Assembly: GCA_016935075.1 (NCBI GenBank)
Contig: JAFGRP010000215.1
Coordinates: 1-32,581, forward strand
From: Deltaproteobacteria bacterium
GTDB taxonomy: Bacteria; Desulfobacterota; Syntrophia; Syntrophales; UBA5619
DNA: 32,581 nt
Direction: 5' to 3'
Position numbers and translations under genes: made by a program. Below are positions 13,661 through 22,468 of the stretch, one piece after another. Positions within the stretch are counted from its first letter, which is position 1; every line of letters begins with the position of its first letter. Under the pieces are notes generated by a model. The model was not told the DNA's origin and did not search any database. It saw only the letters and a program-made list of their open reading frames with translations.

Positions 13661-15358
13661 CTATGCGATGGGGACGGGGGGCGGCTCCTTCTCTCCTCCC
13701 TGAAGATAGCGCCGGATCTTTCCCCGGATCGAATCCGGGAGTTTGATCCCGACGGCGCTCAACCTCGCCTCATATTTGCTGAAGGAGCTGACGTGCTGGG
13801 AGGTGGTCACGAAGATTTTGAAATAGGAACGGATGCTCCCTTCCAGCTCCTTACGGTAAGCCATGTCCTCGTTGAGAAGGTCTTCAATCGGTGCAATGAC
13901 CCGGTAGTGGATCGGACGGCAGAGCGACCGGTAGGCGACGAACCGCTGGGTCACCTCGCACTCGTAATTCTTCTCCCGGATGCTCTTCTCCACCCGGTTG
14001 AGGTCGATGCAATCCAGGATTTCCGCCTTGAACCGATTCCCGAGGATCTCCCGGATCATCTTCTCCGTCTGCCGGTAACGTTCACACTGGGAAAAGTTAT
14101 CGGCGCAGCCCGGGTCGCAGCGGAGGTAGAGGATCATGTCGATGTCCGAGTCCTCTTCGGACATGCCCACATTCACCGAGCCCACCACATCCATCGCGAT
14201 ATCGTCCAGGATCTTCTCTTCCATCAGAAGCGCCGCCTGTTCGAGCTTGTCGAGGCGTTCCTCCGTCTCCTGGGTCTGGAACATCCTGTAAAACTCCTTG
14301 ATCTCGTTGTAGAGCTGAATCTCGGGGATGTGGGAGTACCTCAGGATCTTCGTGTCGAAGTTCTCGCGCCTCAGGAGGGCCTGATAGCGCTCTCGATCGA
14401 TGATCTCCTCCACCCATCGGCCGTCCTGCAAAGAGTAATCGGCGATGTCATGGATCCGGTGCTCGACCAGCTTCTTCATGGTCACCTTGACGACCTGCCG
14501 CCCCTCGATTTCAATCACATAGAAGAACCCGCCCTCGAAGACCTCTGCGGTGATGTCCGTGACCTCGCCGAAATTGGACGGATTCAGAAAAATCGCGTTT
14601 CCCGAGGACTGAAAGCCGCAGGAAGCATGGATGTGGCCCGAGAGTGCCAGCAGAACGGGGTTGTTGTCGCAGAATGTGCGGAGCGCGGGGGAACCGGAGG
14701 GTCCGGTCGAGGGGACGCCGTCGTGGATGCCGTAGGGGGGCTGGTGGGTCACGATGATGTCCGGCTTGACCGCCTTGAAGAAGCGGTACATCTCATTGTG
14801 TTTGCTGTCCACCCCGATCCCCGCCCGGTACTTGACGATGTAGCGTTCGGGGATCCCGCCCGTCCAGACATCCGCCCCGCCGTAGCCCGCGATCCGGAGC
14901 TCTTCGAGCTGGTACCAGTGAAGGTGGAGGTCCTGTTCGTGGAGGGAGGTGTAGCGAAGGTCCATGTCGTAATTTCCGGGGAGGCAGAAGATCCGGGAAT
15001 TCGGCTTCAGGGAGATGATGTTTTCGAGGACCTTGTACTTCTGCTGCATGACCCGCCGGGCGCGGATCGTGTACTCCTGGTAGATCGTCCCCTGTCGCTG
15101 CATCTCTTCCGGGATGTCCGGGACTTCGAGAAGCTCGTCGACAAAATCCTCAATGACCGTCTCCGTCTTTCCCATCCGTCCGCGCAACCCGTGGAAAAAG
15201 GTCTGGATGTCGTGGTAGCGGATGGCCGTCTCCATGCTGTAAAAGGGGATGTCGATCAGATCGCCGGAGACAATATAAGCGTCAGCGACGGTCTCGTACA
15301 GGAGGGTTTTGACCTTTTCGATGGCGCCGTGGATGTCGGCCGCATAGATGAGCTTCAT
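13661..15358 (-). CDS. Metallophosphoesterase-nucleotidyltransferase fusion protein
   Basis: 565 aa with two recognisable domains. Residues 1-300 are a calcineurin-like phosphoesterase: DIH (8-10), GDLID (Asp33), GNYD (128-131, where GNHD is usual), THQPP (His205) and GHIH (241-244). Around residues 380-500 is a polymerase-beta-type nucleotidyltransferase: VVGSVNVGMSEEDSDID, with GS at 393-394 and Asp405/Asp407. A charged, likely coiled-coil linker (about 350-390) joins them. It may act on a nucleotide-modified substrate, adding with one domain and removing with the other, but no pathway is evident. Start ATG 15358 lies 8 bp after the glyoxalase stop, so it is the last gene of mutY-glyoxalase-fusion. 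Confidence 0.8.
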   Translation of the reverse strand: MKLIYAADIHGAIEKVKTLLYETVADAYIVSGDLIDIPFYSMETAIRYHDIQTFFHGLRGRMGKTETVIEDFVDELLEVPDIPEEMQRQGTIYQEYTIRARRVMQQKYKVLENIISLKPNSRIFCLPGNYDMDLRYTSLHEQDLHLHWYQLEELRIAGYGGADVWTGGIPERYIVKYRAGIGVDSKHNEMYRFFKAVKPDIIVTHQPPYGIHDGVPSTGPSGSPALRTFCDNNPVLLALSGHIHASCGFQSSGNAIFLNPSNFGEVTDITAEVFEGGFFYVIEIEGRQVVKVTMKKLVEHRIHDIADYSLQDGRWVEEIIDRERYQALLRRENFDTKILRYSHIPEIQLYNEIKEFYRMFQTQETEERLDKLEQAALLMEEKILDDIAMDVVGSVNVGMSEEDSDIDMILYLRCDPGCADNFSQCERYRQTEKMIREILGNRFKAEILDCIDLNRVEKSIREKNYECEVTQRFVAYRSLCRPIHYRVIAPIEDLLNEDMAYRKELEGSIRSYFKIFVTTSQHVSSFSKYEARLSAVGIKLPDSIRGKIRRYLQGGEKEPPPVPIA

Positions 15359-15366
15359 GGGTTATA

Positions 15367-15738
15367 TTACCGCCGGTCAGGGACGATTTCAATCCAGTAG
15401 TCGTCCGGATCGTGGATGAAGTAGATCCCCATTTTTTCGTTTTCATAACAGATGCATCCCATCTTCCCGTGCAGGGCGTGGGCGGCGGCGAAATCGTCCA
15501 CGGCGAGCGCCAGGTGGAATTCGTTGTCGCCGAGGTTATAGGGTTCCTTCCGGTCCCTAAGCCAGGTCAGCTCCAGTTGATGGCCGGTCTCGCCGTCGCC
15601 GAGGAAGACGAGGATGAAGCTTCCGTCGGCGGCCTCCTTTCTCCGCACCTCTTTGAGCTGGAGGGCCTCCCGGTAGAAGCGGACGCTTTTCTCCAGGTCG
15701 AGTACGTTGAAATTGTTGTGGGCAAAGCGGAATTTCAT
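15367..15738 (-). CDS. Glyoxalase/VOC-family protein (lactoylglutathione lyase-like)
   Basis: 123-aa vicinal-oxygen-chelate protein. It has MKFRFAHNNFNVLDLEKSVRF with a metal-ligand histidine, HQLELTWLRD with a glutamate, EFHLALAVDD with a second histidine, and YWIEIVPD with a second glutamate. This His-Glu-His-Glu pattern matches GloA-type glyoxalase I, which isomerises the methylglyoxal-thiol hemithioacetal. The start at 15738 is supported by GGAG seven bases upstream; an ATG at 15759 would add seven residues. Other VOC activities cannot be excluded. Confidence 0.85.
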   Translation of the reverse strand: MKFRFAHNNFNVLDLEKSVRFYREALQLKEVRRKEAADGSFILVFLGDGETGHQLELTWLRDRKEPYNLGDNEFHLALAVDDFAAAHALHGKMGCICYENEKMGIYFIHDPDDYWIEIVPDRR

Positions 15739-15798
15739 GGCATTTCTCCTTTTCAGCATTGGACCGTCTCATTTATTCTACCCATTAAAAAGCAATAT

Positions 15799-16881
15799 TC
15801 AAGCCTGTTTTATGGGTGCGACGGTACGGGCGATCCGGCGGTCCGCACTGGAAAAGGGCAACGCTTCCGATTCGCCGGCGTCGGCCCAACGCCACTGTTG
15901 GCCGGCGGGGGATCCCTCCAACAGGGTGCAGGAAAAGGCGGTGAGCGTAATCCGGAAATGGGTATAGGCGTGTTTCACCGAGGCGAGCGCCGATCCGACG
16001 CCGATTCCGATGCCCAATTCGTCCCGGACGATCCGTTTGAGGCCTTCTTCCCGAACTTCCCGGGGATTCAGTATCCCTCCGGGAAATTTCCAGAGCGACC
16101 CGAGGAGACCGCGGGCCGGCCGCTGAACGATGAGAATCCGCCCCTTTCTATCGCGGATGACCGCGGCAACGACCTCCCGATGGGGGACGGTTTTTTTCTT
16201 TCCCCGGACGGGCAGGCGATGTGCGAGGTCCTGCGCCCGGCAGTCGCCTCGGAGAGGGCAGTCGGGGCAGGATGGGGATTTCGACGTGCACCGGACCGCC
16301 CCCAATTCCATGAGGGCCTGGTTGAAACGGCCGGGATCCCGCTTCGGGACCAGGGTTTGGACCAGCGCTTCGATCCGTTCCCGGGTTTCACCGTCATCGA
16401 CCGATTCCCTGATTCGAAACAGACGGCTGATCACGCGGCGGACATTGCCGTCTACGGCGGGAACGGCCCGGCCGAAGGCAATGCTGAGAATCGCCCCCGC
16501 CGTGTACCGCCCGATCCCCGGAAGCCGCATAAGCTCCTCCCGGCTGTCGGGAATCCGTCCCCCGTGCTGCCCCGCAATTTCTCCAGCGGCTTTATGGAGG
16601 TTCCCCACCCGGGCATAGTAGCCTAAATTTTCCCAAGTTTTAAGGATTTCGCCGAGCGGGGCGTGCGCCAGCGTTTGAACGGTCGGGAATCTTTCGAGAA
16701 ACCGCATATAATAGGGAACGACCGTCTTCACCTGTGTCTGCTGGAGCATGATCTCGGAGATCCAAATCGCATAGGGATCCCGTGTCTCCCGCCAGGGAAG
16801 GCGGCGCCGGTGCCCCTCGTACCATCCGAGAAGCTTCCGGCGGATCCGCTTCGGATCGGGAAAAATCTCTTGTGCCTTCAA
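15799..16881 (-). CDS. mutY: A/G-specific adenine DNA glycosylase
   Basis: 360 aa with a TTG start preceded by GAGGAG. It removes adenine mispaired with 8-oxoguanine. Visible features: SEIMLQQTQV with the catalytic glutamate, the helix-hairpin-helix LPGIGRYTAGAI, VDGNVRRV with the catalytic aspartate, and the 4Fe-4S cysteines CTSKSPSCPDCPLRGDC. A C-terminal NUDIX-like domain (REVVAAVIRDRKGRILIVQR; WKFPGG) recognises 8-oxoG. Length is normal for MutY. It is the first gene of a minus-strand operon with the glyoxalase and the fusion protein. Confidence 0.95.
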   Translation of the reverse strand: MKAQEIFPDPKRIRRKLLGWYEGHRRRLPWRETRDPYAIWISEIMLQQTQVKTVVPYYMRFLERFPTVQTLAHAPLGEILKTWENLGYYARVGNLHKAAGEIAGQHGGRIPDSREELMRLPGIGRYTAGAILSIAFGRAVPAVDGNVRRVISRLFRIRESVDDGETRERIEALVQTLVPKRDPGRFNQALMELGAVRCTSKSPSCPDCPLRGDCRAQDLAHRLPVRGKKKTVPHREVVAAVIRDRKGRILIVQRPARGLLGSLWKFPGGILNPREVREEGLKRIVRDELGIGIGVGSALASVKHAYTHFRITLTAFSCTLLEGSPAGQQWRWADAGESEALPFSSADRRIARTVAPIKQA

Positions 16882-17187
16882 TATCCGCTCTCCTCACAAA
16901 TGCACTTCCCAAAACCCGCCGGATCTGATCGTCTCCGTTTCAGGTAGAAACCATTTCAGGACAGGTTCTACAACGAACGGAAAATGATTTCAAAAAAAAG
17001 GTTCAAGTTCATATGATTCCAAGACCTTACACCACGCGGCTTTTGACGGAACTGACCGGTTACAGATTATTATCGATGATATGACTATTATTATTTTGAC
17101 ATATATTGTGAAATGTATAGATATATATACACGATCTTTATCAAAACGGTTTCGTTAAATCTTTATGGCGAATTTCAGGAGGACGAT
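16882..17187. promoter_or_regulatory. Divergent intergenic region with ald promoter and palindrome
   Basis: AT-rich region between divergent mutY and ald. A TTGACA at 17096-17101 is followed by alternating AT sequence that could supply the -10 (no perfect TATAAT). An imperfect inverted repeat, GTAGAAACC (16944-16952) / GGTTCTAC (16964-16971), could be a regulator site. No gene is seen here. Confidence 0.4.
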
Positions 17188-18300
17188 ATGATTACAGGAA
17201 TTCTGAAAGAGATCAAGATCGAGGAAAACCGTGTCTCCATGACGCCGGCCGGCGTCGAGGTGATAAAGGACCATGGTCATACGGTCCTCGTCGAGAAAAA
17301 CGCGGGGGCAGGAAGCGGCTTCGAAGACAAGGCCTATGCCTCCGCCGGCGCCCGGATCGTTAAAACCGCAAAGGAAGTTTATGACCGCTCCGACATGGTG
17401 ATGCATGTCAAGGAGCCGATGCCTTCCGAATACGACATGATCCGGAAGGATCAGATCGTCTTCACCTATTTCCATCTCGCCGCGAATGAGGTGCTGACGA
17501 AGGCAATGATCAAGACGCAATCCATCGACATCGCCTATGAGACGATCCAGAAAGCGGACGGATCGCTGCCCCTGCTCATCCCCATGAGCGAGGTCGCGGG
17601 CCGGATGGCGATCCAGGAGGGGGCGAAGTACCTGGAGATGGAATACGGCGGAGAGGGGGTTCTCCTCGGCGGCGTTCCCGGCGTGGATCCGGCGACGGTC
17701 CTGGTCATCGGCGCGGGGACGGTCGGCACCCAGGCTGCAAAGATGGCGTGCGGGCTCGGGGCCAAGGTGTATGTGGTCGATTCCTGCCTGTCGAGACTCC
17801 GTTATCTTAATGACGTGATGCCGCAGAACTGCTTTACGCTGCTCTCCTCCCCGGCGACGATCCGCAGGCTGATCCGGGAGGCGGATCTCGTCATCGGCTC
17901 CGTCCTCATTCCCGGGGCGAAGACCCCCAAGCTCGTCACGCGTGACATGCTCAAGACCATGAAGAAAGGTGCCGTCATGGTGGATGTGGCCATCGATCAG
18001 GGCGGCTGTTTTGAAACCTCCAGGATCACGACGCACAAGGATCCGATCTACACGATCGACGGCATCATCCATTACAGTGTCGGAAACATGCCGGGCGCCG
18101 TGGCGAAAACCTCCACGCTGGCCCTGACCAATGCCACCCTCCCGTACGCGGTCGAGATTGCGGACCGGGGCTGGAAAAAGGCGATGAAGGAAAATCCTGA
18201 AATCAAAAAGGGCGCCAATGTGATCCGGGGGCGGATCACCTTCAAGGGCGTGGCCGATGCCTTCGGCATGAAACTCACGCCGGTAGACAAGCTTCTGTAG
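17188..18300 (+). CDS. ald: Alanine dehydrogenase
   Basis: 370 aa catalysing L-alanine + NAD+ + H2O to pyruvate + NH4+ + NADH. It begins MITGILKEIKIEENRVSMTP, with the substrate-site MHVKEP lysine, the FTYFHLAAN histidine, the NAD-binding VIGAGTVGTQAAKMACGLGA and the C-terminal VDVAIDQGGCFE and NMPGAVAKTST. ATG 17188 follows AGGAGG at seven bases; in-frame upstream codons are non-family sequence. The gene is monocistronic by position, convergent with the ABC transporter operon. It may link amino-acid (alanine) use to pyruvate. Confidence 0.95.
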   Translation: MITGILKEIKIEENRVSMTPAGVEVIKDHGHTVLVEKNAGAGSGFEDKAYASAGARIVKTAKEVYDRSDMVMHVKEPMPSEYDMIRKDQIVFTYFHLAANEVLTKAMIKTQSIDIAYETIQKADGSLPLLIPMSEVAGRMAIQEGAKYLEMEYGGEGVLLGGVPGVDPATVLVIGAGTVGTQAAKMACGLGAKVYVVDSCLSRLRYLNDVMPQNCFTLLSSPATIRRLIREADLVIGSVLIPGAKTPKLVTRDMLKTMKKGAVMVDVAIDQGGCFETSRITTHKDPIYTIDGIIHYSVGNMPGAVAKTSTLALTNATLPYAVEIADRGWKKAMKENPEIKKGANVIRGRITFKGVADAFGMKLTPVDKLL

Positions 18301-18322
18301 CTTTGATCAGCTGAAGCCCCGC

Positions 18323-18350
18323 GCCGGTTCCCGGACTTTTGGGAATCGGC
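18323..18350 (+). terminator. Hairpin after ald
   Basis: Ten-position stem, GCCGGTTCCC / GGGAATCGGC with one G-T wobble, around an eight-base loop ending in TTTT. There is no strong T-run after it, so it is a weak or Rho-assisted terminator for ald. Confidence 0.4.
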
Positions 18351-18364
18351 TCGTTCAAGCCCGC

Positions 18365-18398
18365 AAAAAGGCCGGCCACCCCCGAGGGCAACCGGCCT
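18365..18398 (-). terminator. Intrinsic terminator of the ABC transporter operon
   Basis: Arms AGGCCGG/CCGGCCT (18369-18375 and 18392-18398) with an inner C/G stem, followed on the minus strand by a T-run (A-run 18365-18369). It lies 27 bp after the ATPase-subunit stop. Confidence 0.8.
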
Positions 18399-18424
18399 AT
18401 CCGGTTTTGCTATCCGAACGGCGA

Positions 18425-19552
18425 CTACTTCTTTTTCAGGAGATGGATGCTCCTGGGAATTTCGACCTCGACCTTGTCGGCACGCTTGAAACGTTGTGCG
18501 TCCCGCGGGTTGTACTGGTCGATGATCATGGTCCTGTCACCGATGGTCACCGTACATTTCGCAATCGATCCCGCATACATATAGGATTTCAAGGCGCCGC
18601 AGAGGACATTCCGGCTTTCGCCGCCGCAGTTCAATGAGAGGTTCACGCTCTCCGGCCGAATGACCATGAGGACCTCATCCCCGTTCCGGACATTGTCCTG
18701 TTCCAGCGTGATCTCGATCTTTCCATATTTCGTGTCGATAACGGTATTGCGCGTTTTCTCATCTATGGAAGCGATCCGGCCCTCCATGAAATTGACGTAG
18801 CCCACAAATCCCGCGATGAATTCATTTGCCGGCCGCTCGTAGATCTCGATCGGGGTCCCGACCTGTTCGATCAGGCCGTCCTTCATGACAACCAGGCGGT
18901 CGGAAATCGCCATCGCCTCGAACTGGTCGTGGGTCACAAATACGGTCGTGATGCGCAGCTTTTCCTGAAGCTTGCGGATCTCTTCCCGCATGACCAGTCT
19001 CAGGTTTGCGTCAAGGTTGGAGAGGGGTTCGTCGAGCAGCAGGACCTTCGGTTCGAGGCTGAGCGCCCGCGCGAAGGCGACGCGCTGCTGCTGGCCGCCG
19101 GAGAGCTTGTCGATCATCCGGTCTTTAAACGCCTCCAGTTCGACCATCTCGAGCAGCTCCCGGACCCTTTCGGCGGTCTTGTCCTTGGGCCACTTGTTGA
19201 TCTTTAATCCGTATCCGACGTTTTCCGCGACGGTCATGTGGGGGAAAAGGGCGTAGTTCTGAAAGCAGATTCGCGTATCCCGGAGGTTTGGGGGAAGATC
19301 GTTGATCCGCTGGCCGTCGAGGATGATGTCCCCCGCGCTGATATCGGTGAAGCCGCCGATCAGTCTCAGAAGAGTCGTTTTGCCGCAGCCGCTGGGTCCG
19401 ACAAACGTAACCAGCTCTCCCCTTCCGACCTCCAGCGATATGCCTTTGAGAACCTCGTTGCTTCCGTAAAATTTGTGGATGTCTTTCAAAATCAACATCG
19501 GTTTTTCGTTTTCTTTCCTGTCCATATCTCCGGCGACCCCTTTCGTTGTCAT
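18425..19552 (-). CDS. ABC transporter ATP-binding subunit (FbpC/PotA type)
   Basis: 375-aa ATPase powering uptake through the adjacent fused permease. Walker A is GPSGCGKTT, the Q-loop is FQNYALFPHM, the signature is LSGGQQQR, Walker B is VLLLDEP and the switch is THD. A C-terminal TOBE domain (about 250-370) is typical of the iron/polyamine/phosphonate importers. The ATG overlaps the permease stop (ATGA, 19549-19552), which supports this start although the MLILKDIHKFYG core begins 18 residues later. It is the third gene of a binding protein-permease-ATPase operon. Confidence 0.92.
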   Translation of the reverse strand: MTTKGVAGDMDRKENEKPMLILKDIHKFYGSNEVLKGISLEVGRGELVTFVGPSGCGKTTLLRLIGGFTDISAGDIILDGQRINDLPPNLRDTRICFQNYALFPHMTVAENVGYGLKINKWPKDKTAERVRELLEMVELEAFKDRMIDKLSGGQQQRVAFARALSLEPKVLLLDEPLSNLDANLRLVMREEIRKLQEKLRITTVFVTHDQFEAMAISDRLVVMKDGLIEQVGTPIEIYERPANEFIAGFVGYVNFMEGRIASIDEKTRNTVIDTKYGKIEITLEQDNVRNGDEVLMVIRPESVNLSLNCGGESRNVLCGALKSYMYAGSIAKCTVTIGDRTMIIDQYNPRDAQRFKRADKVEVEIPRSIHLLKKK

Positions 19553-21243
19553 ACGGCTCCCGACTTTCTCATACTGCCGCCCAGCCTGGTTTTGTTGCTG
19601 ATAAAATTCAGGATCAGCATACAGATCATGACGATGAAAACCAGTTTCATCGTCGTGGCGGAGGCGATGCCGATCTCGCCATAGACAGCGGCGTCAAAGA
19701 TCTTCACGGCAGCCAGGTCGAATCCCGGGCTGACCAGAAAGACGACGGCGCTCAGGGAGACGATCGCCGTCATGAAGGTATAGATGAACCCTGCGATAAA
19801 AGCGGGGAACATGATCGGCAGGACGATCCTGTAGAAGGTGGTCAGAAAGCTGGCGCCCAGATCCGCGGAGGCCTCTTCGATTTCGATATGGATCTGATGC
19901 AGTTTGCTGATCCCCGCCTCGACGCCGACGGCCAGGAAACGGAAGACGCAGTTCAGGGCCAGGATCATGATTCCGCCCGTCAGTTTCAGGGGCGGGGCGC
20001 TGAAGGCCAGCAGATAACCGATGCCGAGAACCGTTCCGGGAAGGGCGAAACCCGACAAAGAGACCATCTCGATGAAGGACCGGCCGAAAAATTTCCCCCG
20101 GACGATCACGTACGCCAGAAGGACGCCGATGACGGCGCCGATGACGGCCGCTAATAAACTCACGCGGATACTGTTGTATATCGCCTGATTGGATGTGAAA
20201 TCCAGATAATTGGACAGAACAAAATTGTGCGTGACGCCGAGTATCTTGTAGAAGGAGGCGACAAAGACCACGGCGAAGCAGATGAAGATCGCCCCGGCCG
20301 CCACTGTCGTGATGATGACGAATGGGACCTTGATCAGCGGGGTGATCTTCCGCGGTTCGGAGGCGACCGGTTTGCCCCCGATCGTGGTGAATTTCTTCCC
20401 CTCCAATAGATAATTATGAATGAAAAAGATCAGGATGCAGGGGGCGATCAGGACGACGGACAGGACGCTCCCCATGTTGAAATCGGACTCCCCGGTGATC
20501 ATCGTGTAGGTGTCCGGCGCCAGGAAGGGGGTCCGGCCGCCCAGGATGGCGGCGTTCCCGAACTCGGCGATGGTCATCACGAAGATGAGAAGCGCCGCCT
20601 TGAGAAGCCCCGGCGCCAGAAGCGGAATCGTGATCGTCCGGAGGATGATCGCCTCCGACGCCCCCATGTCATAGGCGCTCTCCTCGAGGTTGGGGTTGAG
20701 CGACATCAGTGTGCTTTCGATCATCATGTAGGCGAGCGGAATGAACGCCAGGGTCTGGGAGATCACGACGCCGCCGAAGCCGTAAAGCTCCCAGTGAAGG
20801 TCCAGCGCCCGGGTGACGAGCCCGTTGCGGCCGAAAAGGATGATCAGGGAAAGGGCGAACAGATACGGCGGCGCAATCAGCGGAATCAGGGAGATGATCT
20901 TCAGCGGTTTCCGGAGGATCCAGGGTCCCCGCGTGGTCATGTAGGCAAGGCAGAAACCGATGACGAGACAGACCGAGGTGTTGATCGCCCCCAACAGCAG
21001 CGTGTTGATCAGCGACTGATAATAGTAATTTTTACTGAAAAAATTCTGATAGTATTGCAGCGTGAATCCCGACGGACCCCGGAGGCTCTTGATCAGGACC
21101 GCGATGATGGGATAGAGAAGAAAGAAGGCGAGCAGCAGGAACAAAAAAGCGGCCAGGATGTTGACCATGTTTGCATTCAGAAAATCCTTGACCCTGCTGC
21201 CGCTGCCGGCCTGCAATTTGACGGATAGTTCCGCTGTCGCCAT
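19549..21243 (-). CDS. ABC transporter fused permease (FbpB type)
   Basis: 564-aa inner-membrane protein with about twelve helices formed from two fused permease halves. Each half carries an EAA loop that contacts the ATPase: EESAYDMGASEAIILRTITI in the first half and EEASADLGASFLTTFYRIVL in the second. Such double-length permeases belong to the Fe3+/2-aminoethylphosphonate-type family. It lies 33 bp after the binding-protein gene and overlaps the ATPase gene. Confidence 0.92.
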   Translation of the reverse strand: MATAELSVKLQAGSGSRVKDFLNANMVNILAAFLFLLLAFFLLYPIIAVLIKSLRGPSGFTLQYYQNFFSKNYYYQSLINTLLLGAINTSVCLVIGFCLAYMTTRGPWILRKPLKIISLIPLIAPPYLFALSLIILFGRNGLVTRALDLHWELYGFGGVVISQTLAFIPLAYMMIESTLMSLNPNLEESAYDMGASEAIILRTITIPLLAPGLLKAALLIFVMTIAEFGNAAILGGRTPFLAPDTYTMITGESDFNMGSVLSVVLIAPCILIFFIHNYLLEGKKFTTIGGKPVASEPRKITPLIKVPFVIITTVAAGAIFICFAVVFVASFYKILGVTHNFVLSNYLDFTSNQAIYNSIRVSLLAAVIGAVIGVLLAYVIVRGKFFGRSFIEMVSLSGFALPGTVLGIGYLLAFSAPPLKLTGGIMILALNCVFRFLAVGVEAGISKLHQIHIEIEEASADLGASFLTTFYRIVLPIMFPAFIAGFIYTFMTAIVSLSAVVFLVSPGFDLAAVKIFDAAVYGEIGIASATTMKLVFIVMICMLILNFISNKTRLGGSMRKSGAV

Positions 21244-21276
21244 CTTTCTCCTCCGGGGATACGAATCTCATGAATC

Positions 21277-22269
21277 CTATTTGAATTCGGTCCTGAACTT
21301 CTGCTTCCAGATATCGTTGTTCTTGGGGCGATCTTCGGCTGCCTTGCCCTGATCGATTTTGATGAATTTGGGCAGGGTCTTCCCGTAGAGTTTGTTCGGC
21401 GCCGGCCGCGGCGTTACATACCCGATACCGGCCATGAGTTCGCTGAGCTCAGGGGTACCCAGGGCATTGATCACCTTCCTGCAGGTGTTAAGCTTCTTCG
21501 TACCCTTGAGGATCAGCGCGTAGGTCCCGTCATAACCGGTTCCCTCCTTGGGTATGGTCCAGAACAGCGGATAGCCGTCGTCTAATCGTTTCTTGACGTT
21601 CTCGTCCGAGGTGATCCCCAGGATGAATTCGCCCCTGCCGACGAGGTCGGTCGGGGCGTTTCCGCTGCGGGTATAATGATGAATGTTCTTGTCGAGATCG
21701 GCAAGATAGTTCCATCCACCGTCATCTCCGTAGAGGGCAAGGAAGGTGTACCTCATCATGTTGGCGGTACCGGAGCTCAGCGGCGACGGCATGACGATTT
21801 CACCCTTCCATTTGGGATCCAGGAGGTCTTTCCAGCTCTTGGGCATCGTGTAGCCTGCCTTGGCCAGTCGGTCCTTGTTTCCGACCAGAACGAAGGAAAA
21901 ATTGGCATAGTTATACCAGGCCCCCTGCGGATCCATGAACACATCCGTGACCCCTTTCCAGTTATCGGACACGTACGGCACGGACCAGCCGTTTTTCTTC
22001 GCCATGAAGGCCAGCGGAGAACCGCAACCGAGGATCATATCTGCGTTGAAGTTAGGAGCTTCGGCTTTAACCTTTGCTTCGATTTCACCGAAAGACTGGA
22101 AGTTCTGTTTGACGGTGATCCCTGTTTTTTCCTTGATGAAATTGACAACCTTGACATTGTTTTCCGGAGACAGTCCCATGTAGGCGTTGATATCCTCCGC
22201 CATGGCACTGCCGGCGAGCACGACCGAGAAGATCGCCGCGACGACGCCTGTGATGAACTTTCCTTTCAT
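21277..22269 (-). CDS. ABC transporter substrate-binding protein (Fe3+/phosphonate type)
   Basis: 330-aa periplasmic protein. The signal peptide is MKGKFITGVVAAIFSVVLAG, then SAMA-ED. The body has the extracellular-solute-binding family 1/FbpA-like pattern: YNYANFSFVLVGNKDRL, PKSWKDLLDPKWKGEIVMP, SPLSSGTANMMRYTF and a C-terminal GYVTPRPAPNKLYG. A strong AGGAGGA site precedes ATG 22269. It heads the three-gene importer operon. The ligand could be ferric iron, an organophosphonate or a phosphorylated compound; I cannot decide, as the diagnostic iron-binding tyrosine pair is not evident. Confidence 0.88.
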   Translation of the reverse strand: MKGKFITGVVAAIFSVVLAGSAMAEDINAYMGLSPENNVKVVNFIKEKTGITVKQNFQSFGEIEAKVKAEAPNFNADMILGCGSPLAFMAKKNGWSVPYVSDNWKGVTDVFMDPQGAWYNYANFSFVLVGNKDRLAKAGYTMPKSWKDLLDPKWKGEIVMPSPLSSGTANMMRYTFLALYGDDGGWNYLADLDKNIHHYTRSGNAPTDLVGRGEFILGITSDENVKKRLDDGYPLFWTIPKEGTGYDGTYALILKGTKKLNTCRKVINALGTPELSELMAGIGYVTPRPAPNKLYGKTLPKFIKIDQGKAAEDRPKNNDIWKQKFRTEFK

Positions 22270-22468
22270 ATATTCCTCCTGTTCGATTTAAGGGTTAAAT
22301 GTTGATGCTTCAGAAGCGCCAAGCCGGTGCTTTGTCACCCCCTTTCCCGATCCGATCCTGGCCGGAATAACATGAGAACCCATGATCTTCCTGACGGAGC
22401 TGGAACCGTTTAACGCGTAACAAATTCGCCAACGCCTGTCAATGAAAAGAGGCGAACGGAAACACCCT
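22270..22468. other. Intergenic region between ABC binding-protein gene and acsE, nothing definite
   Basis: 199 bp on the minus-strand path from acsE to the importer. A TTGACA occurs on the minus strand, but no matching -10 at 16-18 bp. Some GC-rich repeats occur near 22320-22360. No gene, RNA family or terminator was recognised. Confidence 0.3.

Noticed and set aside
13793-15400. Plus-strand open frame of 535 codons opposite the phosphoesterase fusion
   Set aside because: The minus strand carries the catalytic motifs and operon spacing; the plus frame has none.
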